64,000 bases of DNA from SHVO01 sp041905795. GTDB lineage: Bacteria; Pseudomonadota; Alphaproteobacteria; Rhodospirillales; Rhodospirillaceae. How positions within the stretch are numbered: position 1 is the stretch's first letter; each line of letters starts with the position of its first letter. Below are positions 50,994 through 58,655 of the stretch, piece by piece. Location of the stretch: contig JAYRKL010000004.1 in the NCBI GenBank assembly GCA_041905795.1, forward strand, positions 1 to 64,000. The letters are read 5' to 3'. Both the position numbers and the translations under genes were made by a program. Under the pieces are notes generated by a model. The model was not told where the DNA came from, did no database searches, and worked only from the letters and a program-made list of their open reading frames with translations.

Positions 50994-53276
50994 TCAATTC
51001 GAGAACGGCTTGTCGTCGCGGCTGAATCCCTTGGGCGGCAGGCGTCCCGCCTGGGCGCGCTCGCCGACCCAGTCGCGCAGGTCGGTCTCGGTGCGCTCGC
51101 GGTCGCCGGTTTTCCAGGTCAGCCCTTCCTTGAGGGTGAACACCTTGGCGTCGGCGGCGCCGCCGTCCTTGTACTTCTGCAGGATCACGCCGCGGCCGCG
51201 GGCCATTTCCGGCACGTCCTTGAGCGGGAAGATGAGAAGTTTGCGGTTCTCGCCGATGACGGCGACGGAATCGGCGGGCTTGCCCGCCAGCAGGTCGGCC
51301 GCCAGGCCCGAGGTACCCGGGATCGGCGCGCAGACGACGCCCTTCTCGCCCTCGGACAGGTTGAGCACCAGCTTGCCGTTCTTGGTCTGGGCGAAGGCGT
51401 CCTCGGCCCTGACCACGAAGCCGCGCCCGGCGTTCGACATCACCAGGAACTTCTGCTCCCGGGCGTAGACGCTGGCGTAGATGACCTCGGCGTCGTTGGG
51501 CAGATCGATCATCAGGCGGATGGGCTCGCCGAAACCGCGTCCCTGCGGCAGGCGGTCGCAGGCGATGGCGTAGAACCGCCCGTCCGACCCCATGAGCATG
51601 ACCTTGTCGGTGGACATGGCCTTGGCCATGAAGCGGAAACTGTCGCCTTCCTTGAACTTGAGATCGCCGGTGGCCAGGTCCTCGCGATGCCCCTTCATGG
51701 CCCTGATCCAGCCCTTGGCCGACAGGATCACCGTCACCGGTTCCTTCTCCACCAGGGCCTCGAGCGGGATGATGTCCGCGGATGGCGCTTCCGCCAGGGC
51801 GGTGCGGCGCTTGCCCAGGGGGCCGCCGCCGAAGCGCTTCTTGGCCTCTTTCACCTGCTCGGCGATGGCCTTCCACTGCAGGCTGTCGTCCTTCAGCAGC
51901 GCGTTGAGGTCCTTGCGTTCCGCCGACAGCGCCTTGTGCTCGCCGCGGATCTCCATTTCCTCCAGCTTGCGCAGCGAGCGCAGGCGCATGTTGAGGATGG
52001 CCTCGGCCTGGGTGTCGGTGAGCGCGAACTTCTTCATCAATTTCGGCTTGGGCTCATCCTCGGTGCGGATAATCCGGATGACCTCGTCGAGATTGAGATA
52101 GGCGATCAGGTAGCCTTCCAATATCTCCAACCGGCGCACGATCTCCGCCAGGCGGTTCTTGGACCGGCGCACCAGTACGACCTGGCGGTGATCCAGGTAG
52201 GATTGGAGCATCTCTCGCAGGTCCATGACGCGCGGGATGCCGGCCGCGTCCAGCACGTTCATGTTGAGGCCGAAGCGGATCTCCAGGTCGGTCTGGCGGA
52301 ACAGCTGTTCCATCAGCTGCGCGGCGTCGACGGTGCGGGACTTGGGCTCGAGGACGACGCGGACCTCTTCGGTCGATTCATCGCGGATGTCGGCCAGGAA
52401 CGGCAGCTTCTTCTCTTCCATCAGGGCGGCGATGCGCTCGATCAGCTTGGACTTCTGCACCTGATAGGGGATTTCGGTGATGACGATCTGGTACTGGCCG
52501 CGGTCGAGTTTCTCCTCGGCCCACTTGGCGCGCACGCGCAAGCTCCCCCGGCCCGTACGGTAGGCCTCGACGATGGTGTCGCGGTTCTCCACCAGTACGC
52601 CGCCGGTGGGGAAATCCGGGCCCTGCACCATGTCCACCAGGGTGCCGACCTGGGCCTTGGGGGTCTTGATCAGGTGCAGCAGCGCATCGCACAGCTCGCC
52701 CACGTTATGGGGCGGGATATTGGTGGCCATGCCGACGGCGATGCCGGCCGAGCCGTTGGCCAGCAGGTTGGGCACCGCGGACGGCATCACCACCGGTTCG
52801 CTCTCTTCGCCGTCGTAGGTGGGGCGGAAGTCGACCGCGTCTTCGTCCAGGCCGTCCATCAGCGCGGCGGCGAAATCCGTCAGCTTGGATTCCGTGTAGC
52901 GCATGGCCGCCGGGTTATCGCCGTCGATATTGCCGAAGTTGCCCTGCCCGTCCACGAGCGGGTAACGCACCGCGAAATCCTGGGCCAGGCGGACCAGGGC
53001 GTCATAAACCGAGGCATCGCCGTGGGGGTGGTATTTACCGATGACGTCGCCCACCACGCGGGCGCATTTCTTGAAGCCGCCGGCGGGATCGAGGCGGAGC
53101 TGGCGCATGGCGTACAGCAGGCGCCGGTGCACCGGCTTCAGGCCGTCGCGCACATCCGGCAGCGAGCGGGACACGATGGTCGACAGCGCATAAGCGAGGT
53201 AGCGCTCCTCCAACGCCTTATCGAGCAGGGTTTCCCTGATCTCTTCAGGTTTGGGCGCGGGCGTGGATTTGGCCAT
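50994..53276 (-). CDS. parC: DNA topoisomerase IV subunit A
   Basis: A 760-residue type IIA topoisomerase breakage-reunion subunit that decatenates chromosomes. The catalytic Tyr127 lies in AAMRYTES. The quinolone-determining segment reads KYHPHGDASVYDALV, placing Ala88 where E. coli ParC has Ser80 and Asp92 where it has Glu84. C-terminal beta-pinwheel of reduced size, consistent with ParC rather than GyrA. Downstream of recO by 37 nt, as the last gene of the folK-to-parC run. Confidence 0.95.
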   Translation of the reverse strand: MAKSTPAPKPEEIRETLLDKALEERYLAYALSTIVSRSLPDVRDGLKPVHRRLLYAMRQLRLDPAGGFKKCARVVGDVIGKYHPHGDASVYDALVRLAQDFAVRYPLVDGQGNFGNIDGDNPAAMRYTESKLTDFAAALMDGLDEDAVDFRPTYDGEESEPVVMPSAVPNLLANGSAGIAVGMATNIPPHNVGELCDALLHLIKTPKAQVGTLVDMVQGPDFPTGGVLVENRDTIVEAYRTGRGSLRVRAKWAEEKLDRGQYQIVITEIPYQVQKSKLIERIAALMEEKKLPFLADIRDESTEEVRVVLEPKSRTVDAAQLMEQLFRQTDLEIRFGLNMNVLDAAGIPRVMDLREMLQSYLDHRQVVLVRRSKNRLAEIVRRLEILEGYLIAYLNLDEVIRIIRTEDEPKPKLMKKFALTDTQAEAILNMRLRSLRKLEEMEIRGEHKALSAERKDLNALLKDDSLQWKAIAEQVKEAKKRFGGGPLGKRRTALAEAPSADIIPLEALVEKEPVTVILSAKGWIRAMKGHREDLATGDLKFKEGDSFRFMAKAMSTDKVMLMGSDGRFYAIACDRLPQGRGFGEPIRLMIDLPNDAEVIYASVYAREQKFLVMSNAGRGFVVRAEDAFAQTKNGKLVLNLSEGEKGVVCAPIPGTSGLAADLLAGKPADSVAVIGENRKLLIFPLKDVPEMARGRGVILQKYKDGGAADAKVFTLKEGLTWKTGDRERTETDLRDWVGERAQAGRLPPKGFSRDDKPFSN

Positions 53277-53313
53277 CGGGAGTCCAGTCGTTTAACCGTC
53301 GCTTCTTATACGG

Positions 53314-54042
53314 TCAGCCCAGGAACCGCTCAAGGAAGCGTTGGCGAGCGGGCGGCGCCGCCCGCCCGTGGGGCGCGAATACATGCAGGTCGAAGAAATG
53401 CCCGGTCAGCGCCAGCCCCTGGGCGATCTCCACCGGCGTGGCCGCCAAGCTGGCGGAATCGTCCCTGATGAACGCCGGCAGGTGGAGCACCTGCTTGAGG
53501 TAGGGCGCGGCGGCGGCGCGGGACACCGCCCGGCCGGAGCGCGGCGAGACATAGGCGAGGTCCTCGGTGACGCCCGTGGCGGCGCAGGAGCCCAGGTCCA
53601 GGCCGTAGCCCATGTCGCGGAGCAAGGCCAGTTCCCACAGCACATAGTGGGCGTCCCAGCCCGCCGCGCCGATGTGCTCCAGGAGGTGCAGGCACTGGCG
53701 GTAGACCTCGTCGTGGGGTTCGCGTTCGGGCAGCGCCGCCTCGGCCATGGCGCACAAGGCCGCCACACCCGCGAGCGCCGCGGCTGAGTCCAGGGCCTCG
53801 GCGGCGAAGGCGCGGATGCTTTCCAGGGTGTAGACCCCGAGCTGGCTGTCCAGCCGCGCCCGCCAGGAGGCCCGCAGGTGGTTGCCCGGCTGCAAAAGCG
53901 AGCGGCCGTTCTTGCCGGAGCCGCCCTTGACCATGCCGGCGGTGCGCCCATGGGCGGCGGTCAGCAGGGTGCAGATGGCGTCATGCTCGCCGAAGCGCCG
54001 CACCGCCAGCACAACGCCGTCATCTTCCCAGGAGATCGCCAC
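53314..54042 (-). CDS. recO: DNA repair protein RecO
   Basis: A 242-residue recombination mediator: N-terminal OB fold (DDGVVLAVRRFGEHDAICTLLT, split by a beta turn, then HGRTAGMVKGG) and a helical C-terminal domain (LLRDMGYGLDLGSCAATG, VSPRSGRAVS). Works with RecR and RecF in gap repair. Start GTG 54042. Typical order era-recO-parC. Confidence 0.93.
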   Translation of the reverse strand: MAISWEDDGVVLAVRRFGEHDAICTLLTAAHGRTAGMVKGGSGKNGRSLLQPGNHLRASWRARLDSQLGVYTLESIRAFAAEALDSAAALAGVAALCAMAEAALPEREPHDEVYRQCLHLLEHIGAAGWDAHYVLWELALLRDMGYGLDLGSCAATGVTEDLAYVSPRSGRAVSRAAAAPYLKQVLHLPAFIRDDSASLAATPVEIAQGLALTGHFFDLHVFAPHGRAAPPARQRFLERFLG

Positions 54043-54072
54043 AGGTCAGGCCGTGAAGAAAATAAATGTACC

Positions 54073-54094
54073 GTCGATCGCGGAAGCGATCGAC
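54073..54094. terminator. hairpins between the 55-aa gene and recO
   Basis: GTCGATCGC-GGAA-GCGATCGAC is a perfect 9-bp stem. Read on the minus strand it is followed by the T-rich TACATTTATTTTCTTC, like a leaky terminator. A second palindrome at 54121-54150 (CAAACAAATTGTAC and its near complement around CTT) precedes it. They could set recO-parC expression apart from era. Confidence 0.55.
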
Positions 54095-54159
54095 CCGCCG
54101 GAGGCACGGCGCAGTAAACTCAAACAAATTGTACCTTGTACAATTGTTTGTCCACACGT

Positions 54160-54327
54160 TCAGAACCTCAGAAAAATCACCGCCAGGCCGGTGATGCTGC
54201 CGGCGATGCCGACGAACAGCATGATGTGGTCCGGCACGGCGGGCGGCAGGTTGCGGCCGCGGCGGATGATAAGCGCGGCCAGCGACACCGCGCCCATCAC
54301 GAACATCGTCACTCCGAAGACCCGCAC
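54160..54327 (-). CDS. small two-helix membrane protein
   Basis: A 55-residue frame starting GTG 54327: VRVFGVTMFVMGAVSLAALI, then a basic loop IRRGRNLPPAVPDH and a second helix IMLFVGIAGSITGLAVIF ending LRF. Two clean hydrophobic helices separated by a positively charged loop, a GAAGGAA ribosome-binding site and location between era and recO on the same strand make it a real gene. No family recognised. Confidence 0.78.
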   Translation of the reverse strand: MRVFGVTMFVMGAVSLAALIIRRGRNLPPAVPDHIMLFVGIAGSITGLAVIFLRF

Positions 54328-54368
54328 CGACCTTATTCCTTCAGCGACCCGGCGCCATGAAACCGAAT

Positions 54369-55304
54369 TCAGGCGTTAAAGTCGAGGCCCCATGCGTTGT
54401 AGAAACTCGACCGCTCGCCCCAGCGCTCATCGACCTTGACGCGCAGGAACAGATGGACGTCGAGCCCCAGCAGCGCCGAAAGCTCCTTGCGCGCAGACTC
54501 GCCGATGGACTTGATCTTCTGGCCGCCCTTGCCCAGCACGATCGGCCGGTGGGTTTCGCGGCTGACGTAGATCACCTGGTCGATGCGTACCGAACCATCC
54601 TTGCGCTCCTGCCAGCTTTCGGTTTCGACTGCGCAGGAATAGGGCAATTCCTGTTTCAACTGGTAGAACAGCTTTTCGCGGGTGATTTCGGCCGCGAGCA
54701 GCCGTTGCGGCATATCCGAGACATCGTCCTCGGGGAACATCCACGGGCCCGGCGGCACCAGTCCGGCCAATCTCTCGCGCATGCGCTCAAGCCCGTCCCC
54801 GGTCAGCGCCGAGATCATGAAGACCTCCGAGAACACGCCGGTGGCGTCCAGGTCGCCGGTCAAGGCCAGCAGTTTCTGCTTGTCGGCGGCCACATCCACC
54901 TTGTTGAGAGCCAGGAGGCCTTTGCGGCCCGTCGCCTTGAGATCGTCGATGATGCGCTGGCTGTCGTCGTCGACCTTGCCGCGCTTGGCCGCCCAGGCGG
55001 CGTCGATCACCAGGAGGATGACTTCGGCGTCCCCGGCCCCGCTCCACGCCGCCGCCACCATCGCCCGCTCCAGGCGCTTCCTGGCCTGGAAGATGCCCGG
55101 CGTATCCAGGAACACCACCTGGGAATTCCCGAACATGGCGATGCCGCGCACAATGGTGCGGGTGGTCTGCACCTTGGGCGAAACAATGCTGACTTTCGTC
55201 CCCACCAGCGCGTTGACCAGGGTGGACTTGCCGGCGTTGGGCGCACCGAGGACGGCGACAAAGCCGCAGCGGGTTTCGGGCGAGGTTTGATCGGCGTCGT
55301 TCAT
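54369..55304 (-). CDS. era: GTPase Era
   Basis: A 311-residue ribosome-assembly GTPase binding 16S rRNA. G1 GAPNAGKST, G3 DTPG, G4 NKVD and C-terminal KH domain (PIVLGKGGQKIKSIGESAR). Start ATG 55304 overlaps the rnc stop by ATGA. The extended frame to 55727 reads rnc in another phase. Confidence 0.96.
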   Translation of the reverse strand: MNDADQTSPETRCGFVAVLGAPNAGKSTLVNALVGTKVSIVSPKVQTTRTIVRGIAMFGNSQVVFLDTPGIFQARKRLERAMVAAAWSGAGDAEVILLVIDAAWAAKRGKVDDDSQRIIDDLKATGRKGLLALNKVDVAADKQKLLALTGDLDATGVFSEVFMISALTGDGLERMRERLAGLVPPGPWMFPEDDVSDMPQRLLAAEITREKLFYQLKQELPYSCAVETESWQERKDGSVRIDQVIYVSRETHRPIVLGKGGQKIKSIGESARKELSALLGLDVHLFLRVKVDERWGERSSFYNAWGLDFNA

Positions 55305-55963
55305 GGTTTTTCCAGCGTGACCAGCAGGGCCATGGCGGCTTCCTGGGTTGCGAGGCGCTTGGTCCGTCCGGCGCCGGTCTGCTCCGGGTAGCCTTCGATC
55401 GCCACCGCCATGACGAAGAACGGCGCGTGGGCGGGGCCGGTTTCCTGCACCACGCGATAGGCCGGCAGCGCCAGGCCGCGCGCCTGGGCCCATTCTTGCA
55501 AGGATGTCTTGGCGTCCTTGGGCGGCGTAAGGTCGGCGTGGATCTGCTCGGCCCATTTGGCGCCGATGAAGGCGCGCGCCGCGTCCAGCCCGCCGTCCAT
55601 GTACAAGGCGCCGATCACGGCTTCGCAGGCATCCGCCAGCACGGCGGTGTGCTCGTCGTCGGCGCGCTGGCCGGGCGCCATTTTCATATGATCGGCGAGC
55701 GCCAGGCCTTGAGCGATGCGCCCGCACACCGGCGCGCTCACCAGGGCCGCCAGACGCGTCGCCAAGGCGCCTTCCGCTTCGCCCGGGAATTCCTTGAGCA
55801 GGGTCTCGGCGATCACCAGCCCAAGCACCCGGTCGCCCAGGAACTCCAGGCGCTCGTTGGCCGGGCCGGACGCCGGCGCGCCGCGGTGGGTCAGCGCCTC
55901 GAGCAGGATCTTTTGGTCCTTGAAGCTATATCCCAGGCCGGGTTCGAGCGGATGCCGGCTCAC
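55301..55963 (-). CDS. rnc: ribonuclease III
   Basis: A 220-residue double-strand RNase: signature ERLEFLGDRVLGLV, second acidic site DACEAVIGALYMDGG, C-terminal dsRNA-binding domain from about residue 150. I place the start at GTG 55963 (VSRHPLEPGLGY), 2 nt after the lepB stop. The open frame to 56014 would overlap lepB by 49 nt and add residues not usual in the family. Confidence 0.94.
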   Translation of the reverse strand: MSRHPLEPGLGYSFKDQKILLEALTHRGAPASGPANERLEFLGDRVLGLVIAETLLKEFPGEAEGALATRLAALVSAPVCGRIAQGLALADHMKMAPGQRADDEHTAVLADACEAVIGALYMDGGLDAARAFIGAKWAEQIHADLTPPKDAKTSLQEWAQARGLALPAYRVVQETGPAHAPFFVMAVAIEGYPEQTGAGRTKRLATQEAAMALLVTLEKP

Positions 55964-55965
55964 GC

Positions 55966-56739
55966 TCAGTGGATGCCGTTGAAGAAGCGCGAGAAGCGGA
56001 TGGCGAACGGCCACTTCCAGAACTGGATGATGGAAGCGCTGCCGTCGGTGGAGAAGAACAGGAACTCGGCCCGGCCCACCAGGTTCTCCGCCGGCACGAA
56101 ACCGACGTCGGCGCGGCTGTCCGAGGAATGGTCGCGGTTGTCCCCCATCATGAAATAGTGCCCGGGCGGCACCAGATATTCCGGCGTGTTGTCGAACGGG
56201 CCGTGGTCGCCCTCCTCCAGGATGTAGTGCACGACCGGATTGGCGCCCGGCGCCGTGGGCGGCAGGGTTTCCTTGTAACGCGCCAGCGGCGCGGCGTTGC
56301 CGCGGTCGTCGCGGTAGACGAAGTCCTCGACCTTCTCGCGCTCCACCAGGATACCGTTGATGAACAGGCGGCCGTCCTGCATGCGCACCTTGTCGCCGGG
56401 CAGGCCGATCAGGCGCTTGATGTAGTCGGTCTTGTTGTCGCCGGGGAACTTGAACACGATCACGTCGCCGCGCTTGGGCTCAGACATGAACATGCGGCCG
56501 TCGAAGGGCGCCAGGCTGAACGGAAAGGAATGGCGGCTGTAGCCGTAGGAATATTTGGACACGAACAGGTAGTCGCCCACCAAGAGGGTCGGCACCATGG
56601 AGCCCGAGGGGATATTGAACGGCTCGAACATGAAGGTGCGGATCACCAGCGCCACCAGGATGGCGTAGACCACCGTCAGCACGGTCTCGCCGAGCCCCTC
56701 GCGTTTCTTGCCGGCGGGTACTGCGGTGGAGGTGTTCAT
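55966..56739 (-). CDS. lepB: signal peptidase I
   Basis: A 257-residue inner-membrane serine protease. One N-terminal membrane helix (VLTVVYAILVALVIRTFMF), catalytic Ser in IPSGSMVPTL, catalytic Lys in YIKRLIGLPGDKV, and MMGDNRDHSSDSR box E. It removes signal peptides from exported proteins, many of which are encoded in this window. Upstream of rnc-era. Confidence 0.96.
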   Translation of the reverse strand: MNTSTAVPAGKKREGLGETVLTVVYAILVALVIRTFMFEPFNIPSGSMVPTLLVGDYLFVSKYSYGYSRHSFPFSLAPFDGRMFMSEPKRGDVIVFKFPGDNKTDYIKRLIGLPGDKVRMQDGRLFINGILVEREKVEDFVYRDDRGNAAPLARYKETLPPTAPGANPVVHYILEEGDHGPFDNTPEYLVPPGHYFMMGDNRDHSSDSRADVGFVPAENLVGRAEFLFFSTDGSASIIQFWKWPFAIRFSRFFNGIH

Positions 56740-56827
56740 CGAGGGCTCATTTATGGGGGCATTTCTGGGGCAAAACCGGGCGGGATGTAGCCAGCGGCCC
56801 GTCGTAAAGTCAAGAAATACAACGAAA

Positions 56828-57250
56828 TTAGGGGTTTGTGGAGGCCGGAACCGCGCTGATCACGACGAAAGCTTCGGCCAAGGGATAGTCGTCGGTCAGT
56901 GTTACATCCACCTGGACGCGCATGCCGGGCGGCGTCATGGCGGCCAACCGCGCGGCGGCGCCGCCGGTCATGAGGATGGTGGGCTTGCCGCTGGGAAGGT
57001 TCGCCACCCCCAGGTCGCGCCAATAGATCCCGGCGCGGAATCCGGTGCCGAGCGCCTTGGACGCCGCCTCCTTGGCGGCAAACCGTTTCGCCAGGGTGCA
57101 GGCGTAACCGTTGCCCGCGCCTTTGCGGCGCTCCGCCTTCCCGATCTCGGTCGCGGTGAAGATGCGCCTGATGAAACGGTCGCCGAAACGCTCCAGGGTC
57201 GCCTCGATACGGCGGATGTCGATCAGGTCGTTGCCGATGCCCAGGATCAT
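56828..57250 (-). CDS. acpS: holo-[acyl-carrier-protein] synthase
   Basis: A 140-residue phosphopantetheinyl transferase: ILGIGNDLIDIRRIE and LAKRFAAKEAASKALGTG hold the metal and CoA-binding residues. Converts apo-ACP to holo-ACP. Start ATG 57250, 8 nt after the pdxJ stop; the frame to 57535 is pdxJ in another phase. Confidence 0.96.
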   Translation of the reverse strand: MILGIGNDLIDIRRIEATLERFGDRFIRRIFTATEIGKAERRKGAGNGYACTLAKRFAAKEAASKALGTGFRAGIYWRDLGVANLPSGKPTILMTGGAAARLAAMTPPGMRVQVDVTLTDDYPLAEAFVVISAVPASTNP

Positions 57251-57258
57251 TGAGGCGG

Positions 57259-58023
57259 CTATCCGGGAACGATGATCAGGCCGGCGCGCGCCTTGTCCAT
57301 CTCCGCGCGCATGCGCGCGATGGCGTCCGTGAAGCCGGTGAAGATCGCCTCGCCCACCAGGAAATGGCCGATGTTGAGTTCGCGGATAGCCGGGATCGCG
57401 GCCACCGGTCCTACGGTCTCGAACGACAGGCCGTGGCCGGCATGACATTCCAGGCCCAGCGCCGCGGCATGGGCAGCGGCTTTTCGGATGCGGTCCAGTT
57501 CCACTTCGCGGTCGCTGGCCAGCAGCGCGTCGCAATAGGTGCCGGTATGCAGCTCGATGACCGGCGCCCCGATGTCCCGGGCGGCGTCCAACTGGCGCGG
57601 GTCGGCGGCGATGAACAGCGACACCCGGATGCCGGCATCGTTCAGCTTGGCGACGAACGGCTTCAGCGTGTTGTGCTGGCCGGCGGCGTCGAGACCGCCT
57701 TCGGTGGTGCGTTCCTCGCGCTTCTCCGGCACCAGGCAGACGGCGTGGGGCTTGTGCTTCAAGGCGATTCCCAGCATCTCGCCGGTAGCCGCCATCTCGA
57801 GGTTGAGCGGCAGGTCGATCTCCGCCAGCAGCCGCAGGATGTCGGCGTCGGTGATATGCCGGCGGTCCTCGCGCAGGTGCGCGGTGATGCCGTCCGCGCC
57901 CGCGTCCTGGGCGAGAAGGGCCGCGCGCACCGGGTCGGGATGCGCGCCGCCGCGGGCGTTGCGCACGGTGGCGACATGGTCGACGTTGATGCCGAGACGC
58001 AGGTGGGGCGCCGGACCGGTCAT
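57259..58023 (-). CDS. pdxJ: pyridoxine 5'-phosphate synthase
   Basis: A 254-residue TIM barrel making pyridoxine phosphate from 1-deoxyxylulose 5-phosphate and aminoacetone phosphate. LGINVDHVATVRNARGG at the N-terminus, TAHLREDRRHI, PLNLEMAAT and HAGHGLSFETV are diagnostic. Overlaps the DUF2062 gene by ATGA. Confidence 0.96.
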   Translation of the reverse strand: MTGPAPHLRLGINVDHVATVRNARGGAHPDPVRAALLAQDAGADGITAHLREDRRHITDADILRLLAEIDLPLNLEMAATGEMLGIALKHKPHAVCLVPEKREERTTEGGLDAAGQHNTLKPFVAKLNDAGIRVSLFIAADPRQLDAARDIGAPVIELHTGTYCDALLASDREVELDRIRKAAAHAAALGLECHAGHGLSFETVGPVAAIPAIRELNIGHFLVGEAIFTGFTDAIARMRAEMDKARAGLIIVPG

Positions 58024-58625
58024 CCTCTCATCTCCATTTCATCGTCCGCCGCCTCGCGGCCGCCATCGCCCCTGATGCGCGCGGCGCGGCGCGCGTGCAC
58101 CACGCTCACCACCGATTTGAGCGCGAAATAGGCGATCGGCCAAGCGATGATGCCGAGCGGGATGCTGCCGACGGTCATGGGCCACAGCACCGGCCACACG
58201 CCCTGCATGAACAGGCCGCCGTCGAAATTGAGCACGGATTCGGTGAGGTCCTTGAATACCCGGATGAAATTGGGCGACTTGCCTTCGATCTGGCCGCTCA
58301 GCACCAGTTCGCCCATGTAGTAGGCCCCGTACCATAGGGCCGGCGCGGTCCAGGGGTTGGCGACATGCGCGCCGATCACCGCCGCCAGCATGCTGCCGCC
58401 CAGCACCCAGGCCAGCGCCGCGCCGATCACCATATGCGTGCCGTAGAACGGGGTCATGGCCACGGCGGCGCCGCAGGCGAAGCCGATGGCGATAAAGGAC
58501 GGCGTTCCGGGAATCCGGTGAAGACGATGCCAGTAGTAGGCAACGGTCCGCTTCCAGCCGCTGCGCGGCCAGATGAATCCCCACAGCTTGGAGGGCAAGG
58601 AAGGCTTTTGGCGTCGCAGGAACAT
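58020..58625 (-). CDS. DUF2062 membrane protein
   Basis: A 201-residue inner-membrane protein with the DUF2062 core GFACGAAVAMTPFYGTHMV and three to four hydrophobic segments, plus an acidic/basic C-terminal tail. Function unknown for the family. It is regularly found between the RSH and pdxJ genes in Alphaproteobacteria. Coupled to pdxJ by a 4-nt overlap. Confidence 0.9.
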   Translation of the reverse strand: MFLRRQKPSLPSKLWGFIWPRSGWKRTVAYYWHRLHRIPGTPSFIAIGFACGAAVAMTPFYGTHMVIGAALAWVLGGSMLAAVIGAHVANPWTAPALWYGAYYMGELVLSGQIEGKSPNFIRVFKDLTESVLNFDGGLFMQGVWPVLWPMTVGSIPLGIIAWPIAYFALKSVVSVVHARRAARIRGDGGREAADDEMEMRG

Positions 58626-58655
58626 AAGGACGGTTTCGTTTTCCGGGACCAGGCT

